A stretch of 64,000 nt of DNA from Ga0077548 sp035440445 (lineage in GTDB: Bacteria; Pseudomonadota; Alphaproteobacteria; Rhizobiales; Xanthobacteraceae): contig DAORMJ010000020.1 of assembly GCA_035440445.1 (NCBI GenBank), forward strand, positions 1-64,000, read 5' to 3'. Positions 17,675 to 25,298 of the stretch are shown here, piece by piece. The translations under genes and the position numbers were made by a program. Position 1 is the stretch's first letter. Every line of letters starts with the position of its first letter. The notes beneath the pieces were generated by a model. The model was not told the DNA's origin. It saw only the letters and a program-made list of their open reading frames with translations, and did no database searches.

Positions 17675-18177
17675 GCGCAAAGCTTCTCGCGCAGCGCGCG
17701 GAATTTTTCGACCTGATCCTGTTTCAGTTCGCGCTTCTCGTCGCGGCCGACGAAGACTTTATACATGATGCCGCCATCGACATTGACGAAGGCAACGAAG
17801 ATCGACGACTTGCCGTTGAACGTGCGCTCGACGAATGCAACCGACCCGCAGCGGTCGTGCTTCAGATGTCCGTGCAGTCCCGCAGAGCCGCCGAGATTGA
17901 AGTAGCCATGGCCAAGCGTGCCTTTGGGCATCGCGCCGCCGATTTCAAAGATGCCGTCATCGGTGTTGATGATCGTGGTGACGTCGCCCCATGTCGCCAG
18001 ATCGTCCATCGTTTCGATAAACTTGTCGCCCGGCGCAAACTTGCGCATCTCGTCCGGCAGCGCCTCGAGGATCGTCTGGCAGGAAACGCCATGCTCCTTC
18101 GCGGCGAATTCGATGACGACGCCGGGGTTCTCGGCGATTTTGCGCTTCAGTTCGGTGAGCTTCGCGGTGTCGAGCAT
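17671..18177 (-). CDS. hutX: heme utilization cytosolic carrier protein, HutX/ChuX family
   Basis: A 168-aa cytosolic protein of the HutX/ChuX (DUF1008) family, which binds heme and passes it to a heme-degrading enzyme such as HutZ. The family pattern is visible: an N-terminal helical part (IAENPGVVIEFAAKEHGVSCQTILEALP), then WGDVTTIINTDDGIFEIGGAMPKG and GHGYFNLGGSAGLHGHLKHDRC, ending with SIFVAFVNVDGGIMYKVFVGRDEKRELKQDQ. The histidines in GLHGHLKHD are candidate heme contacts. No hutZ or TonB receptor is adjacent. It is the first gene of a pair with the six-Cys secreted protein. Confidence 0.9.
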   Translation of the reverse strand: MLDTAKLTELKRKIAENPGVVIEFAAKEHGVSCQTILEALPDEMRKFAPGDKFIETMDDLATWGDVTTIINTDDGIFEIGGAMPKGTLGHGYFNLGGSAGLHGHLKHDRCGSVAFVERTFNGKSSIFVAFVNVDGGIMYKVFVGRDEKRELKQDQVEKFRALREKLCA

Positions 18178-18278
18178 CGAAATGGCCTCATATTAAAAGG
18201 GAACAAGGCTTGCTCGCGGCTGCGCGCTGGCTGGCCGAGCCACCTAAGAGGAACCGCGCCGCAGCGTCAACCGAAGGC

Positions 18279-19322
18279 TCAGACGAAGAGTTTATCAGCG
18301 CCGGGAAGCGGAATTTTCCGCTCGAGAAAGGCCGGTACCGGCAGCTTCTTCTGGCGGAGAAATTCGGGATTGAAGAGCTTGGTCTGGTAGCGCGTGCCGT
18401 AATCGCAAAGCACGGTAACGATGGTGTGGCCCGGACCCATTTCCTTCGCCATGCGGATGGCGCCGGCAATGTTGATGCCGGACGAGCCGCCGAGCACCAG
18501 TCCTTCGTGCTCGAGAAGATCGAACACCGCGGGCAATGCCTCTTCGTCGGGAATGAGATAAGGCCGGTCGACCGTAATGTCCTTGATCATCACGGTCTCG
18601 CGCCCAAGGCCGATGCCTTCGGTGACCGAGTCGCCGCCGCTTGCTTCGGCCTTTCCGGTCGAGAAGTAGCTGAACATCGCCGCACCGCGCGGATCGGCGC
18701 AGCCGACGAGAATGTTCTTGTTCTTCTCTTTGAGGAACAAGGAAGTGCCTGCGAGCGTGCCGCCCGTGCCGACAGAGCAGATGAACGCATCGACCTTGCC
18801 TTCCGTTTGCGCCCAGATCTCGGGGCCGGTCGAAAGGTAATGCGCTTTACGGTTGTCGAGATTGTTCCACTGGTCCGCGAACAGAACGCCGTTCGGTTCG
18901 GTCTTGCGCAGTTCGTCGGCCAGACGCTTCCCGACATGCTGATAGTTGTTCGGATTGGAATAGGGCAGTGCCGGTACTTCGACGAGCTCCGCACCGCAAA
19001 GCCGCAGCATGTCCTTCTTTTCCTGACTCTGCGTGTTCGGGATCACGATGATCGTGCGATAGCCGCGGGAGTTCGCGACCAGCGCGAGGCCTATGCCGGT
19101 GTTGCCCGCGGTCGCCTCGACGACCACGCCGCCGGGCTTCAGGTCGCCGCGCTTTTCCGCTTCGAGGATCATCTGCTTGGCAGGCCGATCCTTGACGGAC
19201 TGGCCGGGGTTCATGAATTCGGCCTTGCCGAGGATGTTGCAACCCGTTGCCTGGCTTGCGCGCCAAAGCTGGATCAGCGGCGTATTGCCTACGGCGTCGA
19301 CGATATCTTTGCGGAAATCCAT
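18279..19322 (-). CDS. cysK: cysteine synthase A
   Basis: PLP enzyme making L-cysteine from O-acetylserine and sulfide. 347 aa, slightly longer than the common 310-325 aa form. The PLP lysine is K44 in NPGQSVKDR; the phosphate-binding loop SVGTGGTLAG and the substrate loop TAGNTGIGLA are present. The sequence has a longer middle and C-terminal tail (FLRQKKLPVPAFLERKIPLPG), a variant common in Rhizobiales. It is transcribed in the same direction as hutX and sseA but after a 100-base gap. Confidence 0.92.
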   Translation of the reverse strand: MDFRKDIVDAVGNTPLIQLWRASQATGCNILGKAEFMNPGQSVKDRPAKQMILEAEKRGDLKPGGVVVEATAGNTGIGLALVANSRGYRTIIVIPNTQSQEKKDMLRLCGAELVEVPALPYSNPNNYQHVGKRLADELRKTEPNGVLFADQWNNLDNRKAHYLSTGPEIWAQTEGKVDAFICSVGTGGTLAGTSLFLKEKNKNILVGCADPRGAAMFSYFSTGKAEASGGDSVTEGIGLGRETVMIKDITVDRPYLIPDEEALPAVFDLLEHEGLVLGGSSGINIAGAIRMAKEMGPGHTIVTVLCDYGTRYQTKLFNPEFLRQKKLPVPAFLERKIPLPGADKLFV

Positions 19323-19492
19323 CGGAGATAATTCACAGAGGAAAGAAGAGATTTGATAGATTCAACGTAGCCGGAGTGTTGCAAACGCGCAATCCGCAAA
19401 CCGCGTAACAGCCGTGCGTGTTCCGCGTTTCAGGACTTTTATCATTCCGTCCTAGGCTGCGGGTGTCCGAACCAACTGCGTGGAGCGCTTCA

Positions 19493-20065
19493 ATGACGAA
19501 TGTCGAAACGAAAGTGCGGCTGCCCGGCCTTCTCGGCGTGCTGAGCGAGAACTGGTGGTTGTTTCTGCTTCGCGGTCTGGCGGCCATCGCCTTTGGAGTC
19601 GTCGCGGTGTTGTGGCCGAAGATTACGGTCCTCTCGCTGATCCTCGTCTATGGCGCTTTCGCGCTCACCGATGGCGTGTTCGCGCTCGTTGCCGCGATCG
19701 CCGGAAACACGGCACGCGCGCCGCGCTGGTGGCTGGCGTTGATCGGGCTGGCCGGCATTGCCATCGGTGTGATGACGTTCGTCTGGCCGATCATCACGGC
19801 GCTCGTGCTGCTCGCATTCATCGCGGCATGGGCGATTGCGACGGGCGTGCTCCAGATCATCGGTGCCATCCAGCTGCGCAAGGAAATCGATAACGAGTGG
19901 ATGCTCATTTTGAGCGGCGTGTTGTCGGTTCTGTTCGGCCTCGCGCTGATCGTGGCGCCGGGCGCGGGCGCGCTCGCGCTGATCTGGGTGATTGCGTTCT
20001 ACGCGATCCTGTTCGGCGTCATGCAATGCGCGTTCGCATTCCGGTTGCGGCGGCTTAAATCCTAG
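19493..20065 (+). CDS. HdeD-family membrane protein
   Basis: A 190-aa inner-membrane protein of the HdeD/DUF308 family. From the ATG at 19493 a short charged tail is followed by six hydrophobic segments in three pairs, with the repeated G-I-W-P (WPKITVLSLI, WPIITALVLL) signature. HdeD in E. coli belongs to the acid-resistance island, but members are widespread and the biochemical role is unknown. It is divergent from cysK, with a 170-base intergenic region. Confidence 0.87.
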   Translation: MTNVETKVRLPGLLGVLSENWWLFLLRGLAAIAFGVVAVLWPKITVLSLILVYGAFALTDGVFALVAAIAGNTARAPRWWLALIGLAGIAIGVMTFVWPIITALVLLAFIAAWAIATGVLQIIGAIQLRKEIDNEWMLILSGVLSVLFGLALIVAPGAGALALIWVIAFYAILFGVMQCAFAFRLRRLKS

Positions 20066-20082
20066 CGCGGCTGCCGCCGCGA

Positions 20083-21495
20083 TCACCGCAACGATTTGAA
20101 CGCGGCGAGTGCGCGCTCGCGCGCTTTCGCGTGATCCACGATCGGCTCGGGATACGTGTTTCCGAGCCGCACATTTGCTGCCGCGAGTTCGAGCGGCGAC
20201 GCCGTCCATGGCTGGTGAATGTATTTGTCGGGCAGGCCCGCGATTTCCGGAATCCAGTTCCGCACGTAGCTGCCTTCGGGATCGAATTTCTCGCCCTGCA
20301 GAACCGGATTGAAAATCCGAAAATACGGCGCTGCATCGGCGCCTGACCCCGCGACCCACTGCCAGCTTGCAGCGTTGTTGGCGGCATCCGCATCGACAAG
20401 CGTATCCCAGAACCAGTTTTCGCCGAGCCGCCAGTCGAGCAGCAGATGCTTAATTAGAAACGAAGCGCAGACCATGCGTACCCGGTTATGCATCCATCCG
20501 GTCCGCCATAGCTGGCGCATTCCTGCATCGACGATTGGATAGCCGGTTTGTCCGTGCTGCCAGCGCCGCAGTGCTTTCTCGTCGTCGCGCCATGGAAAGG
20601 CATCGAAGCGCCGCTGAAAGTTCTCTTGCGGAAGTTTCGGGAAGTGATGGAGCAGGTGATAGGAAAACTCGCGCCAGCCGAGTTCGGCGCGATATTTCTC
20701 TGAGTCCTGCGCATTCTCCGGCAACGCATCGGAAATCTGCTGCGGGCTGATCTCGCCGTGCGCGAGATAGGGCGAGAGCCGCGAGGTGCCATCCGTGTCC
20801 GGCCGGTCGCGATTCTGCGCATAGCCGTCGAGCGCGCCTGCGGTAAAGTCGCGTAACCGTTCTTGCGCGCCATCTTCGCCGCGCGTCCACGCATCATTCA
20901 TGTCAGAGGCCCAATCGGGCGCTGTCGGCTCGAGCGCCCAACTTTCCAGAGGCTCGCTCTCCAGTCCCTTGTGAGGCGTGAGCTTTTTCAGATCACCGAG
21001 CAACGCGCGTGGATGAGCCTGCGCGCGGCTGGCCTTGAAGTAGGGCGTGAAAACGCGGATCGGACCGCCGGTCTTACTTTTGACCGACCAGGGTTCGTTC
21101 AGCAGCGAGGCGTTGAAGGTTTCGACCACGCAATCGAGCGAGAGCAGATGCGTTTCGATTTCCAGATCGAGTTTCGTGGCCGCAGCTTCGTAGCGTCGAT
21201 TCCAGTACGCCGCGGCAATGCCTTCCGCATTGGCGATGTCCGCCACGATCTTTCTGGGATCGCCGCGCCGGAGCACGAGCGGGACGCCGAGATGCTCCAG
21301 CTTCCGGGCCAAAGCGCGCAACGAGCCCGCGAGCCACCAGTCCCATGCCGCGCCGCGTTTACGCAGACCTTCGACTTCTTCGAGCACATAGAGCGCGATG
21401 ACCGGCGCTTCGCGCTTTGCAGCGGCATGAAGTGCTGGATTATCGGAAGTCCGCAGGTCGTTGCGAAACCAGACGAGAACGGGGCGGCTACTCAT
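20083..21495 (-). CDS. phr: deoxyribodipyrimidine photolyase
   Basis: Light-driven DNA repair enzyme (class I CPD photolyase/cryptochrome family), 470 aa from the ATG at 21495. The N-terminal Rossmann domain (residues 1-130) begins VLVWFRNDLRTSDNPAL and binds the antenna chromophore. The C-terminal FAD domain carries TSRLSPYLAHGEIS, WREFSYHL, WMHNRVRM, FWDTLVDADAANNAASWQW and RIFNP, which include the FAD-binding and electron-transfer tryptophan regions. Lesion type (CPD versus 6-4) is inferred as CPD from these motifs. It converges on the HdeD-family gene. Confidence 0.94.
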   Translation of the reverse strand: MSSRPVLVWFRNDLRTSDNPALHAAAKREAPVIALYVLEEVEGLRKRGAAWDWWLAGSLRALARKLEHLGVPLVLRRGDPRKIVADIANAEGIAAAYWNRRYEAAATKLDLEIETHLLSLDCVVETFNASLLNEPWSVKSKTGGPIRVFTPYFKASRAQAHPRALLGDLKKLTPHKGLESEPLESWALEPTAPDWASDMNDAWTRGEDGAQERLRDFTAGALDGYAQNRDRPDTDGTSRLSPYLAHGEISPQQISDALPENAQDSEKYRAELGWREFSYHLLHHFPKLPQENFQRRFDAFPWRDDEKALRRWQHGQTGYPIVDAGMRQLWRTGWMHNRVRMVCASFLIKHLLLDWRLGENWFWDTLVDADAANNAASWQWVAGSGADAAPYFRIFNPVLQGEKFDPEGSYVRNWIPEIAGLPDKYIHQPWTASPLELAAANVRLGNTYPEPIVDHAKARERALAAFKSLR

Positions 21496-21642
21496 ACCCG
21501 ATTGTAACGCGCCGCGATCCGCGATGGCTGCACCGCCGTGCAAAAATAAACGCGTTCTGGGGCGGCCGCATACGGATGCAATCGCCGAACCGGGCGTTGA
21601 AGACTTGTGGCGAGGAGGATGTTTTGGCCAGCGGTGGCAAAC

Positions 21643-21717
21643 TGGCTCCGCGGGTAGGATTCGAACCTACGACCGATCGATTAACAGTCGATTGCTCTAC
21701 CACTGAGCTACCGCGGA
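21643..21717 (-). tRNA. tRNA-Asn (GTT)
   Basis: A 75-base cloverleaf on the minus strand: 7-bp acceptor stem TCCGCGG/CCGCGGA, D arm GCTC..GAGC, anticodon loop CTGTTAA with anticodon GTT on a 5-bp stem, T arm GTAGG/CCTAC with TTCGAAT loop, discriminator G and an encoded CCA end. Confidence 0.97.
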
Positions 21718-21936
21718 ACAGCGCGGCGAAGCGCGCGGGGCACCCTATAAACGGCTTCGGCCAGCCTTGCCAAGCGCTTTAGGCCGCATGGCGCGATAGC
21801 GAGAGTAAAATTCGCGAACCGCGGCGGCTACGGGCCTCGCAGAAGTAAAAATTTGCGGAAACGGCGCCTTTTGGGGGCCATTCCTGCCATGCGGATTCAA
21901 ACGAAAATTGGTTGAACTTGCCGCACAGCAAGAAAA

Positions 21937-22010
21937 TGGAGGCCACGGCCGGAATCGAACCGGCGTACACGGATTTGCAGTCCGCTGCGTAACCACTCCG
22001 CCACGTGGCC
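21937..22010 (-). tRNA. tRNA-Cys (GCA)
   Basis: A 74-base cloverleaf on the minus strand: acceptor GGCCACG/CGTGGCC, anticodon loop CTGCAAA with anticodon GCA, T arm GCCGG/CCGGC with TTCGATT loop, discriminator T (U73, as expected for tRNA-Cys) and an encoded CCA. The 219 bases between the two tRNAs hold no gene I can support. Confidence 0.97.
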
Positions 22011-22178
22011 ATCCCCACCGCGAGGTTGCCCGCGGGACGCGGGAGGCGGTGTAGCAAAGGGGTGGTTACCGGGCAATTGACGGCGCGAAAATTCTCGCCG
22101 CACGCAAAGGCGCCGCCTTGCCTTTTTGGGGATGCTGGACCATTCCTCTCCGATCGTTGCTTTTTCGAAGAACTCCGC

Positions 22179-22841
22179 ATGATTGATTTTGCTCAGGCGC
22201 GCCGCGCCATGGTGGATGGTCAGGTTCGCGTGAACGATGTGACCGATCCGGCGCTGATCGCAGCGATGCTGGAGGTTCCGCGCGAGCAATTCGTGCCGGA
22301 GGCGCGGGCCACGCTCGCTTATATCGACGACGATCTCTGCGTGCAGGAAGCCGAGGGCGGTAATCCGGCGCGTTATCTGATGGAACCGATGGTTCTTGCC
22401 AAAATGGTGCAGGGGCTGGAGCTTACGCCGGAATCGACGGTTCTCGATGTCGGTTGTGCAACCGGATACTCATCCGCCGTGCTGAGCCGTGTGGCAGGCC
22501 GCGTGGTCGCGCTGGAATCGGACGCAACACTCGCCGCATTCGCAAAACGCATGGTCACGGCGCCGAATACCGAGGTCGTCTCCGGTCCGGTATCGGCCGG
22601 GTGGGCGGCTGGTCAGCCTTATGATGCGATTCTGGTCGGCGGAGCGGTGGAAGAGATTCCCGAGGCGCTTACGGCGCAGCTTCGGGATGGTGGCCGGCTG
22701 GTCGCCGTGATTCGGAAGGATCGCGCCTCGAAAGCCGTGCTTTTCACCCGGACGGGCGATCATGTGAACGCGCGGCGGCTGTTCGACGCGGCCATTCCTG
22801 CGCTGCCGGGGTTCGAGCGCCCGCACGGCTTCGTCTTCTAG
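22179..22841 (+). CDS. protein-L-isoaspartate O-methyltransferase-like protein
   Basis: SAM-dependent methyltransferase of the PCMT family, 220 aa from the ATG at 22179. It has the N-terminal ARRAMVDGQVRVNDVTDPALIAAML region and motif I VLDVGCATGYSSAVLSR near residues 87-103, followed by the acidic LESD end of the next strand. It differs from canonical Pcm (DVGCATG in place of E(I/L)GTGSG), and a second, canonical pcm occurs at 46065. It sits just ahead of tolC, an order found in related Rhizobiales. It could repair isoaspartate or methylate another substrate. Confidence 0.85.
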   Translation: MIDFAQARRAMVDGQVRVNDVTDPALIAAMLEVPREQFVPEARATLAYIDDDLCVQEAEGGNPARYLMEPMVLAKMVQGLELTPESTVLDVGCATGYSSAVLSRVAGRVVALESDATLAAFAKRMVTAPNTEVVSGPVSAGWAAGQPYDAILVGGAVEEIPEALTAQLRDGGRLVAVIRKDRASKAVLFTRTGDHVNARRLFDAAIPALPGFERPHGFVF

Positions 22842-23021
22842 GCGCTTTCCGTAAGGGAATTTCCTCCGCCACAATCCGAGTGTTGCGGCAGCGCAGCACC
22901 ATCGTGGGAAAGCCTGTCCGCGTCACCTTCTTCGGTTTGCGAAGCGCGGCCGGTCCACTATTGTCCCCGACACATCAGGGAACCTTCGGATCGCCGCGTT
23001 AGACGGCTGGCCGGGGTGCGT

Positions 23022-24416
23022 ATGTCGTCTATGGAATGCAATTATCCGCGTGCCTTACGCCTTGCCGGCGCAGCATGTGTCCTCGCAGCCTCAACGATCG
23101 CATTGTCTGCCCAGACGCTGGAGCAGGCGCTTGTGAACGCTTATTTCGCGAACCCGACCATCAACGCGCAGCGCGCGGCGACTCGTGTCGTGGACGAAGA
23201 GGTGCCGCAGGCGCTGGCCGGATACCGGCCGAAAATCTTCGGCAACGCGCAGGCAGACGTCGATCATACCCGTACCCAGACGCCCGCCGGGACCACCAAC
23301 AACAAGAATTATCCGCGCGGCTACGGCATCACTGCCCAGCAGAACATCTTCAACGGCTTCCAGACCGGCAATCTCGTGCGTTCTGCGGAGAGCCAGGTTC
23401 GGGCCGCGCGCGAAACGCTGCGCAACACCGAGCAGAACGTCCTGCTCGACGCCGTCAGCGCTTACATGAATGTCATTCGTGACGCGGCGATCGTGCAGTT
23501 GCAGCAGCAGAACGTGCAGGCGCTGAACGAGCAGCTGCGCGCCACCAACGACCGCTTTCAGGTCGGCGAACTGACCCGTACCGACGTCGCGCAGTCACAG
23601 GCGCGTCTGCGTGCTGCGGAATCGGCGCTCAGCGCCGCGCAGGCGAATCTCAATTCGTCGCGCGCCAATTACCGACGCGCAATCGGTGCCGAGGCGGGTA
23701 ACCTCCGCGCGCCGCGCCCGTACGAGAAGATCAAGGTAGCCTCGCTCGATGCCGCCATCGCCGAAGCGTTCGGCATCCATCCTGCGATCATGGCAGCGCG
23801 TCACGGCGTGGACGTCGCCCAGTTGCAGGTGAAGGTCGCCGAAGGCTCGCTGATGCCACAGCTGAACCTCGAGGCGAGCGCGCAGCGTTTCTCTGATCCG
23901 AGCCCCGGCATTTACAACAACTTCGACATGACCGCGGGTCTGCGCCTGACGGTGCCGATCTACCAGGGCGGTGCGGAGTATTCGCGCGTCCGGCAGGCCA
24001 AGGAGCTCACCGGTCAGCGCCAGCTGGAGAGCGACGTCATTCGCGATCAGGTTCGCGCAGCGGTCATCCAGTCCTGGGGGCTCGTGTCGGCATCGCGCTT
24101 CCAGGTTGAGGCCGCGCAGTCGCAGGTCGCCGCCGCACAGATCGCGCTGAATGGCGTTCGCGAAGAATATCGCGTCGGTCAGCGCACCACGCTCGACGTG
24201 CTCAACGCGCAGGCCGAGCTCGTCAATGCTCGCGTGGCACTTGTGATCGCGCAGCGCGACCGCGTGGTCGCATCCTACTCACTGCTGTCGTCGATCGGCC
24301 GCCTCAGCATCGTCCATCTTGGCCTTGCCAAGACCCAGCAGACCTACCAACCCGAGAAGCACTATGAGCAAGTGCGCGATAACTGGTTCGGCCTGCGGAC
24401 GCCCGACGGGAAGTAA
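23022..24416 (+). CDS. tolC: TolC-family outer membrane efflux protein
   Basis: Outer-membrane channel of type I secretion and tripartite drug efflux systems, about 464 aa. A signal peptide ends near SAQ (about residue 30). The mature protein shows the TolC internal repeat: two halves each starting with long coiled-coil helices (TLEQALVNAYFANPTINAQRAATR and SLDAAIAEAFGIHPAIMAARHGVDVAQ) and beta segments such as YGITAQQNIFNGFQT and LRLTVPIYQGGAEYSRVRQAKEL. The RVGQRTTLDVLNAQAEL motif is typical. The start is uncertain between GTG 23016, ATG 23022 and ATG 23031. No partner membrane-fusion gene is adjacent. Confidence 0.93.
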   Translation: MSSMECNYPRALRLAGAACVLAASTIALSAQTLEQALVNAYFANPTINAQRAATRVVDEEVPQALAGYRPKIFGNAQADVDHTRTQTPAGTTNNKNYPRGYGITAQQNIFNGFQTGNLVRSAESQVRAARETLRNTEQNVLLDAVSAYMNVIRDAAIVQLQQQNVQALNEQLRATNDRFQVGELTRTDVAQSQARLRAAESALSAAQANLNSSRANYRRAIGAEAGNLRAPRPYEKIKVASLDAAIAEAFGIHPAIMAARHGVDVAQLQVKVAEGSLMPQLNLEASAQRFSDPSPGIYNNFDMTAGLRLTVPIYQGGAEYSRVRQAKELTGQRQLESDVIRDQVRAAVIQSWGLVSASRFQVEAAQSQVAAAQIALNGVREEYRVGQRTTLDVLNAQAELVNARVALVIAQRDRVVASYSLLSSIGRLSIVHLGLAKTQQTYQPEKHYEQVRDNWFGLRTPDGK

Positions 24417-24556
24417 GCTTCATCCATCGCTGAGAAATAGCCGGGGCCAAGCTAAGTCAGGCATTTGCTTGGCGGATTCGTGATGCCATACTGCAAGCTG
24501 GCGCGCGAGGTGATTCCATCGTGCGTTGCCGAGGGATTGTGGCAGGCGGCAGTAAT

Positions 24557-25165
24557 ATGTCTCAGAGTGCGCGTGCACAGGAACCGTCGATGGAGGAGAT
24601 TCTTGCCTCGATCCGGCGGATAATCGCTGACGATACGCCTGGCGCGGCGAAGCCCATCGCGGCGGCGCCGGCTCCGCAGCAGCCCCAGTTTCGCGCGGCG
24701 CCTGACGCGAAGGCGATGAGCCAGGACGATATCGATGCGATGATGGCCGACGAAAGCGTCGAGGACGAAGAAGTGCTCGATCTCGTGGAGCCCATTCAGC
24801 CAGCGCGCGCAGCGCCCGCAGCCAATTTCCGTCAGGTCCCGGATAACGATGTCACTTTCCGCGAGGACCCGTTCGAGGAGCAGCCGGCCGTGGAAGCCCC
24901 TGTTTATGTCCCGCAGGCGCAGCCGCAACCGGTTAAACAGCCTCCGGCGGAACGGCTTCTGTCCGCCGAATCCAACGCGGCCGTCACGGCGGCTTTCGGG
25001 ACGCTCGCGACCACCATTCTCGCCGAGAACTCGCGCTCGATAGAGGATCTGGTGCGGGAACTGCTCCGGCCGATGTTGAAGGCCTGGCTCGACGACAACC
25101 TGCCGGGACTTGTAGAGCGGCTCGTGCGCGCCGAAATAGAACGGGTCTCCCGGGGCGGCCGCTAA
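24557..25165 (+). CDS. popZ: PopZ-like cell pole-organizing protein (DUF2497)
   Basis: A 202-aa protein with the PopZ architecture: an N-terminal helix SMEEILASIRRIIADD (residues 11-26) that binds client proteins, a long Pro/Gln/acidic disordered linker (30-130) and a C-terminal oligomerisation region of three helices (about 140-200; ENSRSIEDLVRELLRPMLKAWLDDNLPGLVERLVRAEI). In Caulobacter PopZ makes polar condensates that anchor chromosome origins. It lies between tolC and valS, the usual place of this gene in alphaproteobacteria. The ATG at 24557 is preferred because it gives the MSQSARAQEPSMEEIL start common in the family. Confidence 0.88.
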   Translation: MSQSARAQEPSMEEILASIRRIIADDTPGAAKPIAAAPAPQQPQFRAAPDAKAMSQDDIDAMMADESVEDEEVLDLVEPIQPARAAPAANFRQVPDNDVTFREDPFEEQPAVEAPVYVPQAQPQPVKQPPAERLLSAESNAAVTAAFGTLATTILAENSRSIEDLVRELLRPMLKAWLDDNLPGLVERLVRAEIERVSRGGR

Positions 25166-25298
25166 GGGCGGCATTCGCCTTTATTGACACTCAACCCACG
25201 CTTTGGCTTTTAAGCGCGTTGCCATACCGGATCATCCGGTCTGGCCAGATGAATCGCCGATCTCGGGCAGCTCCGGGACCGGTTGCGCCGGAATTCTC

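Noticed and set aside
18210..19331. 373-aa plus-strand open frame opposite cysK
   Set aside because: Shadow of cysK; the product is rich in Arg/Ala/Glu with no domain.
24448..25174. 240-aa minus-strand frame opposite popZ
   Set aside because: Antisense shadow; popZ has the family N- and C-terminal signatures on the plus strand.
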